Of a stretch of DNA of 64,000 nt, positions 35,558 to 46,396 are shown piece by piece (within the stretch, counting starts at the first letter, position 1; each line of letters starts with the position of its first letter). This DNA is from Hirudo medicinalis. Its lineage: Eukaryota > Annelida > Clitellata > Hirudinida > Hirudinidae. Below the pieces are notes generated by a model. It searched no databases and was not told the DNA's origin. It saw only the letters and a list, made by a program, of their open reading frames with translations. A program made the position numbers and the translations under genes. The stretch spans positions 7,846-71,845 of the forward strand of contig MPNW01000272.1 in NCBI GenBank assembly GCA_011800805.1. Direction: 5' to 3'.

Positions 35558-38280
35558 TCACAAATAATTAATGTTCAAGTACACAACTTCATGGCAACAC
35601 CAAATATCCACACCCGTACGATCAGAAGGAAATTTTGGTGCCAGCGTATTTCTGTGGGCGTACCATCTGTAAAAACCTAAATCTCGCAGTCCTTTCAACA
35701 AATCCAAGTAATACCTTAGCTTAGAAATTGATGTCGTTTCCCTATGGGACTCATCAGTGTGTATTTCAAAAGCTAATTGTTTGACTTTGAGCAAGGATCC
35801 ATCTCTAATTGAAGTATTGAGAACTGGCCATTCACCGCCTTCTATGTCGAACTTTACGTAGTCGATAATCTTCTGAAAATGAATTGAAAGGTCATTTAAT
35901 TTCTGTCAGTCAAAGTGCCACTTCACATCAAATCATAAAACCAAACTCGAAATTAAGACAAGAAAGTCAGCTAACATCATCGTCTCTGAATATATGCTGA
36001 ATCGTCTTTAATGTATTTATTCTCCATAGGTTATCGAGTATGATATCTTCGCCACCTAATCCTTCTTTAAGAAAAACATTGCTAGGTTTCCTCCAATGAT
36101 CTGGTATATTCATGCTGAATAATATAATGAATGATAAAAAATACTAACTATTAATTGAAATATTAAATATATATCTCAATATCTCACGTCAAATGGAGAT
36201 TCATAGTTGTTAAATTGTAATTAATGAAGAACTACTAAAAAAAAATGCGCCTTTTACTTATTTGCCGGTTAGACGTTATGATGAATAATGGGTACATTAT
36301 TAGTTAAAAGATGGAATTTATCCCGCACGAGTGTTGGCAATATTATATCACTATTTAAGCCAAAACTGAATATTAACATTCAGGGCATTCAGAGCTTTGA
36401 GGAGGCCTGAGCCAATTACAAAATTTAAGAGGTCCCTTTGTCTATTTTGGTGTGCAACAAGCAACCAAGTTATGCCAATTTTGGTAATGGGACAGTAAAA
36501 AATAAGTTATGATTCAATTTTTGAAGCCCTCTTTGAAGCAGAGGTACTGGCAAAGTGCCTCGCCTTCTCCCTATGGTAGGCCCTATCAATATTAAATGTA
36601 TAATAAGCAATGGTTTTCGAAGGACTTAGTAGAATCCACTATGGACATTCTTTACTCCTACCATATGAATGTTGTAGTCACAAATTACAAATGACATTTT
36701 ATGTTTCTCATCAAAGCCTGGGGAGCCATATCTACCTAAAGGGTCAGCAGGAATAGGGGTGAGGGAACCAGCCCTCTGTTTCTAAGGAGAGAGAGCATGT
36801 TCGCTCAACCAACCCCAAAAACTTCCAAAAAGTGGCGACTTATTATAATTCGCTTGTCCATCTCAAAAGTTGAGGTGTAAACCGTAAGAATACTGAAATA
36901 AAAAAAAATTGATCACATCGATCCAACAAGTCACTTGTCAAAATTTTCAGTGTCCGCAACAGCCTCTCGCAAATTCATCTGTCTTAAATTTTTTTTCTTG
37001 AAATATAACACTTGGTTTCAGAGTAGAAATTCATATACATTTATTTTATACAATTCTCATTTTCTCGGGAAATCAAGAAATATTAAAAATGAATTCCAAC
37101 CTCGGATCGAATGAACGCACGACGCAGTCGTATTTTTTTAATATCCCGTCGTCGAATGACCAATCATAATTAATCCTAAATTTGAAAATAATAAAATAAT
37201 TTAATATTTATCAAATATTGAAAATTCCAGCCATTACCCAAATGAGTAAACGATACATGGTTTCTTTGGGATGAAATTGCCAAATTCACAAACATCCCAT
37301 CCTCCATCTCCAGTGTTTCCAATTCGATATGATTTCGGACAGGTAATTTCTCCGCTCTCAGACAATCTGTCAATCATTTTCATCGATTTAATTTAAATTT
37401 TTTTCTTAACACGTGTTCCCATGCAATGAATCTCATTTTTAAGTATGAAGTTGCGCAGTGGATGATAAAAAAAAATTGATTCGAAATATTTTCTGAGAGA
37501 TTAAAGATAAAATACTGTAAAACAAACTCGACGAAGGTTCGTTCCACAAGTAAATCATCAGCTTCAGGTGGTAAATCTATTTCTTTTAGAATCGGTTGTA
37601 ATGACGCAAGTTTCGAGGCAATTAATTCCTCTCGAAGATGGAGGTCTTTCTTTAAGTCGGACTAATTATCAGTTAAATATTGATTTATTTATTTTATATA
37701 TTATATATTGTATAATATTGTTATAACCCTGAAAAATGCCATTAATTAATTTTTGTAGTTATGTTTAAGTTTAATTAGTTTTCGTTATATTCACTATCTT
37801 TTTGTTCCACGGCCATCATACAAGAACGCAAAACAGACAAGATCTCAGAGAATCTCGAAGCCCACATTGAAGAACATTCCTATTCAGCAAATAATCCCGC
37901 AACTGATCGTTACGCAATAACTGGCTTCAGGATTATTGCGTAAGCGTGGTATTTACAGTTAATACCACTCAGTTGATAACTGAATATTTACTGAATAATT
38001 CCAACAATAAACTCGGCATAAATTAAGCTCCGTCGTTTATTACAATATTTATATTAATTAATTAATGTTTTTATTAGTTGTTGATTAACAAATAATAAGA
38101 ATAACTTTACAGTATCTAAATTTAAATAATTTCAAAAGCAATGGGAACCTGGACGTGGCCACTCCGATTTTGTGTTGGTAAATTGTTTATTGGATAAGAT
38201 AAAATTAGCTGATAAGAAATCCATGTGAATGCTGCTACAGCAATCAGCAGACATACTTTGCCGTTATTCAAAATCCACAT
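35558..38280 (-). CDS. METTL24-like membrane-anchored methyltransferase, copy B
   Basis: Same six-exon layout as copy A; all donors and acceptors are intact and the frame is open, giving roughly 306 residues. Exon 1 encodes MWILNNGK then a hydrophobic anchor (VCLLIAVAAFTWISYQLIL). Exon 2 (around 37510-37652) is a charged Leu/Lys/Glu-rich stem, longer than and unrelated in detail to copy A's. Catalytic-domain motifs: RIGNTGDGGWDVCE, CIVYSFG, DWSFDDG, VRSFDPS, LDNLWRINTLKTIQHI, FDIEG, KQLAFEIHTDE and IWCCHEVVYLNINYL. The last two exons and the intron between them are almost identical to copy A's, whereas exons 1-2 differ widely. A paired-hairpin repeat (about 37880-38050) lies in intron 1. Confidence 0.84.
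37880..38050. repeat. Paired-hairpin dispersed repeat, copy 1
   Basis: Contains two successive perfect inverted repeats: CGCAATAA...TTATTGCG (37913-37940) and GTGGTAT...ATACCAC (37945-37967), then CAGTTGATAACTG and a conserved tail CGGCATAAATTAAGC. A second copy lies at about 51888-52054. It sits in intron 1 of copy B. Confidence 0.8.
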
Positions 38281-38940
38281 CTCAAAACTTCGGATTACAG
38301 TTCGGAAAATACCAGTAGTTATAATTGTCTTTTGTTTTAGTACCTCAGCAAAAATATTAATACTATTTATTTAAACTTCTGTAAATCGTAATCACCTTAA
38401 ATTAATTCACCCTTCACGTGATCTCGTCAAGGAATACTTATATGTGTCAACAATTATTTATAAAAAAGAACTTATAATGCAGCTACAGGTTATCAGGTCG
38501 GCATGCACCACGCACAAATTAAGACTCAGTCCTTTTTTATAGCGAACGCAGCCTATGAACCAGGTGTGAGGAGTGCTCCAGATTGCTATGATGAGAAAAA
38601 TTTGGTAATCATCTTTTGCGAACAACGATCACTTGCAATTATATCGCCACGTTTGTAATAATTTAATAAAAAAACAAACGATATCGCTTTCATTTAGACG
38701 AAGATGGTTTCAATGGGAACGATGTCAAAATGCTAGCGAATGTTTTAAAGATAATTCTGTCGCATGCTTAACAATATGCTGCTGATGTTATTACAACAGC
38801 ACCTCTGTTGTTTTTAATGATCTTAATGATATCATCTATTTTCGAAGTTATTATTAACACCTGCCAATACATCACAGAGGGACACCATTTCAACTTTTCC
38901 TAGGGTGTGGAAAACCTTCGTATAACTTGATGAGATAACC
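38281..38940. other. Upstream region of copy B
   Basis: No coding or repeat feature recognised; holds the promoter of copy B but no assignable motif. Confidence 0.4.
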
Positions 38941-38989
38941 TATTTTGTTTCTTCTCAAACGTCAGAGGTGCACTTAAGTCGGTCAAGGG

Positions 38990-39520
38990 GCGTTGCCCAA
39001 ACCCCTAAATTAAGTCCCTGTCTTCCACAAACATTTGATCAAACCTTTCAGCACTTTGGCACTTGTTATTTCTAAGACCAGCCTCCACAACATTGTAAAA
39101 ATATAATTTCCGGAGACGATTGTACATGCATTAATGCCAAATGATTGAGCTTTTCAACTTTCAGAATGGATCGAAGGTAATTCTCGATACGCTTCAAAGC
39201 AGAAAGAGACCTCTCTCCAGAACAGTTTGTGACGAGAATTGATAAGTAAATGCGTAAACAAATGTACATGTTTGGAAAAGTATCCTGTATTTCATTGTTA
39301 ACGATGGCTTGAATGCAATAAAGTTCCCTTTATTTTCACCTTTTTGACTTAGCCGTACATCAGATTCAGGTTCATTCACTCATTGTACTCTTGGGAATAA
39401 ACAATTTCCTCGGGGAAAGCTGGCATTGAAGTTTTCTGGGTAGGTTTTCAGCAACCTCTCTGCCGCATCCATCAGTTGGTCATCGTTTACCGATGGCATT
39501 TCTGCATTAAGATTAGACAA
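38990..39520 (-). pseudogene. hAT-family transposase C-terminal relic
   Basis: Minus strand: MPSVNDDQLMDAAERLL and FNASFPEEIVYSQEY, then after a stop/frameshift a segment ending VTNCSGERSLSALKRIENYL and KVEKLNHLALMHV. The Ser/Cys-x-ER-[ST]-[FL]-SALKRIK-NYLRS pattern followed by RLN-LALM is the hAT C-terminal dimerisation region, in the ZMYM/Ac-type subgroup as far as I can judge. Only the C-terminal third is present and it is frameshifted, so it is inactive. It lies between copies B and C of the methyltransferase array. Confidence 0.75.
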
Positions 39521-40269
39521 CATAAATACATAAGTTTCGGGCGCAATGATTTGATGGGCCTCAAGGCTTCGGCCTAGTCAGCCTTAGGAATAATGCGGCA
39601 CTAAAGGACACCCGCATTTATGAATTTGAACTCATGTGAAGAAGCAGACCGTTAGGAAAGAGAGCTTGGCAGAATTCTACCAAATGTAGATACATTTGTT
39701 AAGTTTTCTTGATCTTCTTGCTTTACTGAGACTCATGAATCTAGAGCTAAATGATGTTTATAAACGCGAAAAATACTTCGTCTCAAGCTGTTCGCCTATA
39801 CACTTTGGTCAACAAAATAATCAATGCCTTGTAAAAATTTAAGATTCAACGAGCCACTTGCAGTCGATAGCATATTTATTTAAGAATATTCAATAAATTA
39901 ACTTTAGCCTTGTAATAATTAATTTAATTTTAATTGGGTTTCACTTATTATAAAGATATTATTTCGAGCTAATTTTATTAGCATTTCCATGCCGATATTG
40001 GTCTCTTACAAACGATTTTTTTCCAAGTTAACTCAATCAGCAATAATTTAACGATATATCAATTTAGGTAACTTAATAATAATGATAATAAATAAATAAC
40101 TTTAGTTGTTTAGTAAGCTTGTTGGGAAAATACAAATTTATTGTTTTAATTATGATTCTAATTTTTCTCCTAGAAACTTATTTTTTGATTCTTTTTATTT
40201 GCCAGATGATGTATAAATGATGCTAAACCTTCGAATATTGACAGATCTTGTGATAAACTTTCTTTATTA

Positions 40270-42160
40270 ACATAAATTGCCACAGCATATTAAATAAATT
40301 ACATGATATTCATTTTCTTATTGATCAATAATGATGCTAACATAATTGCTGTAAGAGAAACTTGGTTAAATTCTGATAATGAAGATTTTGTTTCTGACAA
40401 TGGTTTTAAATTTATCTCTAGTTGTAGATTTGTTGATAGAGGAGGTGGTGTTGGTCTTTTTCTTTCTAATTACATTTCATTTAAAATTGTTGATCTCGCT
40501 TCTCTTTGTATTCAGGTGACTTATGTTGAATTTCTTCTTATAAAAATTTGACAGCCTAAATCAACAGATATTTATGTTGGTGTGGTTTATAGACGCCCCA
40601 ATAGTAACGTGAAATTATTTAATTCGGAATTTTTTAACTTGTTAGAATATTTGTTTGGCCTACTCAAATTTTATTTCCCAATATTTAAGACTGTTTTCCT
40701 CTGGTCTCTCATTCTGGTATTTCTCATAGTTGTTTGCAGCCATGGATGACTTCTGCTCTTAAGTCATGCCAAACAAAAATAAACTCTAGAACTTTTGTTA
40801 AACATCCATCAACTCATGAGAAAATTTCTTTCATTACTTACAGAAATTAATTTAGTAAAATTAAAGAGGGCTGCTAAGAAATCATATCACATTAAGCTTT
40901 TTTCTGGATGTAAATGTAATATACCTAAGACTTGGAATTTGCGCAGATCCTCAATAGGACATAAAGCTAGCTCAAATGATAATTCTTTTTCCTTTTTTAA
41001 TGATAATGATCAATTACTTATGCCCTCTGAGTTTGCAAATCAACTTAATCTTCATTTCTCCACTATTGGTGGTAGAATTAATAACAGCGTTCCCAAATCT
41101 ACTTACGATTCATAACGATCATATCTTAATCAACCTCAGTTACAATCTTCCTTCCATGAGATTCCTTCCATCTAGTCCTTTGGAAATTGTTAAAGTTCCT
41201 TTATACTCTTAATACTTCTCATAGCTGTGGCATTGATAATGTTGGTCCATGTATTGTCCATGAATTTATATCCTTGATTGCTGACCCATTATCTTCTAAC
41301 TTTAATTGTTCTTTTCGTACCGTATTGTATGGTATTGTCCCTTCCGAGTTAAAATCTCTTAAAGTTATTCCTTTATTCAAATCTGGTGACTATAATAATT
41401 TCATTCATTATTGACATACATCCATTTTGCCTTGCTTTTCCAAACTTAGTGAAAAAATTGCACGTAGCAGACTATGTGATCATTTTGACAAATTTCATTT
41501 ATTAAATGACTCTCTAAATTATTTTCCACTCTAAAAAATCTATATCATTTGACGCTCCCCTTTCTATTAACTTTTGTTCTTCTAAATAGGGTTACTCAAA
41601 TTCATATATGGTCATTTTGATTGATGAACATTTAACTTGGTCAAAGCATATTTCTCATGTTCAAAGTCTAATAGCTAAAAATATTGGCATCATTGCAAGA
41701 ATTCGCCATTTTACCAATACTTCTTTTGTACTTTTCTCTTATTTAGCCCTATCTGACTTACTGTAATATTATATGGGCCTCTACTTATCGTTCTCATTTA
41801 GATAGGTTGAACATTTTTACAAAAGCATATTATTCGTATTGTTTTCTTGTTGCCATTTTTATCCTCAATTAATTTAACTTTCGTAAACAATAAACTATTA
41901 AATATCTATCAGATTGACAGTTGAATTCAGAGTTGCTCTTTTCATGTTCTCTTATGATTATAATGCTCTCCCCAAGATATTTTCAGGTTTGTTCTCTGAC
42001 AGCAACAATTACAACAACCCTCGCCATTTTCTACGTAATACAAAGGAACATAGTCCTTCATTTTCCAAATGCAGTACTCAAAACAGACCGGCAAAATCTG
42101 AAACTATTGATAAAACTAACTCGTTGTTAGTTAATAGTAATCCAGAAATTACATAATTAA
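40270..42160 (+). pseudogene. Degenerate non-LTR retrotransposon (LINE)
   Basis: Plus-strand fragments in order: endonuclease-like ANIIAVRETWLNSDN and RGGGVGLFLSNYISFKIVD; linker with LKRAAKKSYHIKLF and FANQLNLHFSTIGG; start of a reverse transcriptase with CGIDNVGP, GIVPSELKSLKVIPLFKSGD and LPCFSKLSEKIA; then, after a gap, LIDEHLTWSKHISHV and KNIGIIARIRHF. The order and motifs fit the CR1/L2/Jockey side of non-LTR elements. Frameshifts, stops and a large internal deletion (catalytic FADD region not found) show it is dead. Its sense is opposite to the surrounding methyltransferase genes. Confidence 0.8.
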
Positions 42161-42255
42161 TGGCCTACTTTGGATTACAGCCAAAAATTTAACCGAGGAA
42201 AAAACTTTAGGAACAGCGAGAGAAAAAAAACAGGCGGCCTATTTCAGCGTCTAGA
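42066..42255 (+). repeat. Repeat shared by the 3' flanks of copies C and E (copy 1)
   Basis: From GCAGTACTCA through AGACCGGCAAAAT and ACCGAGGAAAA to AGGAACAGCGAGA and AGCGTCTAGAA, this matches 50370-50580 closely. It begins inside the LINE relic tail. Confidence 0.75.
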
Positions 42256-42434
42256 ACTTTATTATAATCATAAAATAATGAAATATAGAATCCTTCCTGA
42301 AAATATAGAATAATTTCTAATTAATAACAATACAACTAATTAATTAATGACAATACATAATCAACAAAATCGCAACAGTATCTTCACTACGAGTCAGAAC
42401 AAAACTTAAATTTGTAACTTTTTCTATAAACAAA

Positions 42435-45148
42435 TTACAAATAATTAATATTCAAGTACACAACTTCATGGCAACACCAAATACCCACACCTGAACGATC
42501 AGAAGGAAATTTTGGTGCCAGCGTATTTCTGTGGGCGTACCATCTGTAAAAACCCAAATCCCTCAGTCCTTTCAGCAAATCCAAGTAAAAACGCAGCTTA
42601 TAAACTGGTGTCGTTTCCATATGGGACTCATCAGTGTGTATTTCAAAAGCCAATTGTTTGACTTTGTTCAGGGATCCATCCCTGATTGAAGTATTGAGAA
42701 CTTCCCATTCGTCACCTTCTATGTCGAACTTCAAATAGTCTATTAACGACTGAAAATGTTTTAAAATTGACAATAAGCCATTATCCAGTTTGTAATTATT
42801 ACCAAGCCTCTTTATCAGAGCAAAATAGCGTTAAAAATGTACCATCGATTACGATTACATTTCGTAGCTTTTGTTGTACTGGTAGGCGTTGAATAATTAC
42901 GATAATAATAATAAACAATTATTGGCAATTAATAATACACATCTTTATGCCAGCTTGATTCAACTTCAACTATTTTAATGTCAATAGAATCTTTATACTG
43001 GACAATATGGATGTAGGGATGATAACCAGATGATGACCAAAATATTTGGTCACTTAAACTTTTTGGATGCAAATGCAATTTAATTTATGTTTGATTTTTA
43101 TGGCGCTTGGTTTTAAGTTTATTTTAAAAGCACATATTGAAATAATCTAGCGCTAACGTCGTCATCTTGAAAGATGTTCCGAATCGTTTTTAAAGTATTC
43201 ATTCTCCAGAGGTTGTCAAGGATGACATCTTTGCCACCCAATCCTTCCATGAGAAAAACATTTTTAGGATTTCTCCAGTGATTTAGTACCGGCATGCTAA
43301 ATAGTAAATTTTTTTTAAATTACTGAGTAACATTTTTATTTACATTAAATTAAGATAAATTAAAAAAAAACCACGGAATAGAAAGTATATAACATTAACT
43401 TATTTTCATTGCAGAAAAATAAAATGCCAATTACGATATAATACCCGTGCGACATTCGTTTTACTACAAAAGACACAACTCAAAAGAAAAAGTTCTCCGA
43501 AAATTGATAACTTTTGCTCAAACGATTTTACTTACAACACTTTATTATAGCAGTTACTCAATTTACAGATCACTTATTTCAGATTTATATGGATGAGGTT
43601 ATTTTTAAAGCAATTTATTTTAATATTTCGTTTCAATGCGCAACAATCTCTTGTCTCAATCGCCCCTATTGTCTGTTATTATTAGTAGATTGCTATTGTT
43701 GAAGTGTCAATCATTTCAGGTATTATTGTTGTTTGTATTAGTGCTGGTGCTGTTGTTATTCATTATACTAGATTTTACTAGAAAATCCGTCTGATTTTGC
43801 ATTTTGAGCTGAATGTGAACACAATGTAAAAATATCTTATAGATTATCGCAACTCTTAGAAATGAAATAATCTTTCTGGTATCGAACGGAAATTTCAGAA
43901 GTTCACTCTAAGATAACGTAGTAATAACTGTGATAAGCTCGAAATTATGCCACTAAAATTTTCGTCTGCAATTCTTAAACTATTACCACGTTTGTTTGAT
44001 ATTTTTATAGGCTCTTGTCAAATTTAAATGCATTGGCACATTCTGAATGCGCGAAAAAAACAAAAATCTGCTACACTTTTATTTTTTACTTCATTGTTAC
44101 CCTTCTGGGTCAGGACTAAGTAAAGATAGTTGAACTTCCAAAGCCATTTTTTTCGTGAAATTGTGATTAGATCTTCCAATTAGTTTAAAAAAATTAATCT
44201 GTTACTGTAATTAATTAACCCTAACCTTGGATCGAAAGAACGCACAATGCAGTTGTATTTCTCTACAATGCCATCGTCGAATGACCAATCGTCGTTGATT
44301 CTAAATTTGAATATCGTGAAATCATTTAACTGCTTGAAAAACATTGAAAAACGTTTAGCAGTACCCAAACGAGTAGACGATGCAAGGCTCCTTTGGGAGG
44401 AGATTGCCAAACTCGCAAACATCCCATCCTCCATCTCCAACGTTTCCGATTCGTACTGACTTTGGACACAAAACCTCCATGCTCTCTGAAACTCTGCGAG
44501 AAAATATCTTGTTATCAATGTTTCATATTTGAGCGCCAAATAATTTCTGGCCTAGATAATGTCGTGTAAGCTCGAGAATGAACCACGCAGCATTTTAGTC
44601 TTGGCGATGGTGTTACTCACGTCAATACTTCGAGAGGGTGTGCGCATTATCATAAAGCAAGATCAATTTATAATTTTAAGGAAAATAAAAGTTATTAAAA
44701 CAAACGCTATGAAAGTTCGTTCCACATCCAATTCTCCAGCATCAGGTGACAAGTGAATTCTATTCAGATTCGGTAAAGAATAGAGGAGCAAGAATACATT
44801 CTCTGATGTTAGGAAGGTCTCTTGAGGTTGATTTTTTTCATTCCATGCGACCTAAATCAAATTATTACATTTACAGCCGTAAATTACTCAACGCAATGAG
44901 CGAGGCCACATTAGTTTAGTTAATATACGTTCAATAATAATAACATTTTAATTTTATTGTGATCAACCTTATCATTTAATTGATGGTTGTATAATATCAA
45001 CATGTAACATTTAAAAACTAATATTAATGCGAACCTCCGGTTCGTGCTTGTGACCTTGGAGCGGAACTGAAAGCAACTGGTAACAGATCAATATTGATGC
45101 AACCAGGACAACAAATATGTAAACTTCGTTGTAATTTATAGTCCACAT
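42435..45148 (-). CDS. METTL24-like membrane-anchored methyltransferase, copy C
   Basis: Six exons with the same phases as A and B, all splice sites present. Exon 1 (ending ~45035) encodes MWTINYNE then the anchor YIFVVLVASILICYQLL. Exon 2 (~44706-44855) is the stem. Exon 3 gives RIGNVGDGGWDVCE and CIVYSFG; exon 4 (~44226-44300) DDWSFDDGIVEKY and VRSFDPS; exon 5 (~43158-43297) a VILDNLWRMNTLKTI block; exon 6 DYLKFDIEGDEW, KQLAFEIHTDE and IWCCHEVVYLNINYL. Its last exon is strikingly similar in DNA to those of A and B. A membrane-bound SAM-dependent methyltransferase is the best reading; the substrate is unknown. A repeat shared with copy E lies just beyond its 3' end. Confidence 0.84.
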
Positions 45149-46396
45149 CTCAAAGTCCTTGATTGGATCTCATGTTACTGAGTCTCTAACAGTTAACGAT
45201 AATGAATCCGAATGCAGTTTAAGTGGCTTATGCTCCAACAGAACTTCAAGACCGAGGTCAACTTTCCTCGAATGGGAAAGTCTTGAAGAGTTTTTAAGTC
45301 AGTTTAAAACCCGGCTGGACCCGCATCGACTACTGAAGGTAGTTGCAATCCTACATTATTTGATTTAAAAGTCAAATAATGGCATCAAGTGCGTCATTGC
45401 AAAATTAATTGCAGCTGTATACGTGATAAGGTTATCAGACCTCAGCGCTAGACAGAAAGTTCAAATGCTCGAAACACATCGCCAACATCTTGAGTTCAAC
45501 CCTTCGACGAATTTTAGGCCCCTCCTTCAAAAGCAACGATGTCCCATCGAGCTGCACTTCAGACAAACCAACCAAAACTCAAATGTTACAAACTTGTCGC
45601 CCGACACGCGGCTCTTTCTAAACAATTCTAATCTTTAACTAAGGCCGTAGCGATCAAAATAAAGGAACAAACTAATTCAGTTAATCCAGTTAATCACATC
45701 ATTGAGACCGGTTTGCCCAGTCACCTGCAACAGTTACCTGAGTCACCTAGTGACTGAGACATCGAGTCGGACAACCACAGGCACCTTTTAAAGTTTATTT
45801 CACGAGCTAAGAATGAACTCAAAAAGCGTGACGGGACGCGAGCGTCAATTCCCAAGCTCACATCAATTTTCAGTTTTTCGTCAGTCAGTCTGGCAAGACT
45901 TACTCTAGAAAGTCACTCGTATTGTCTTGACTATTGTCTTGTCCTCGTTCTGATTGTAAAATTAAAAATTGATAAAAATCACACTGAAGAACAACGCCCA
46001 CCGAGACGAGTTAAAGCAAGCTCAAACACAATGGCTAGGTTACGATAACTAGCAAAACGTACACTTGGTATCCACATCGCTTTGATAGCATTGTAATACA
46101 ATATAGAGTTCCCAGCACCTACCAGGAGGTAGTAGATTTGGACATTTTAAGACTCTGTAAAATACCACTTATTAATCCAGTTAATAAGGTTTCAAAAACA
46201 ACTGGAGCATCTGAAGATGATGACACCTGAAGCTGCTGATGCATGCAGACGTTGATACCTGAAGATGCTCGGACACCCCGAGTAGATTCGAAAACAAATG
46301 AGAAAGAGTAGCGGCAAGTAAGGGCACTGCGTAGCAATCGAAAAAAACTTTTTTAGTTAATTTTTCGCAGAACAAATGTGATCCAGTAATCGGCAT
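45149..46396. other. Spacer between copies C and D with degraded open frames
   Basis: The plus strand shows several adjoining open stretches (45159-45368, 45423-45638 and frames towards 46190), with in-frame stops between them and no domain I recognise. Part of it (about 45165-45250) resembles 50100-50160. It is probably remains of mobile DNA, not an active gene. Confidence 0.4.
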
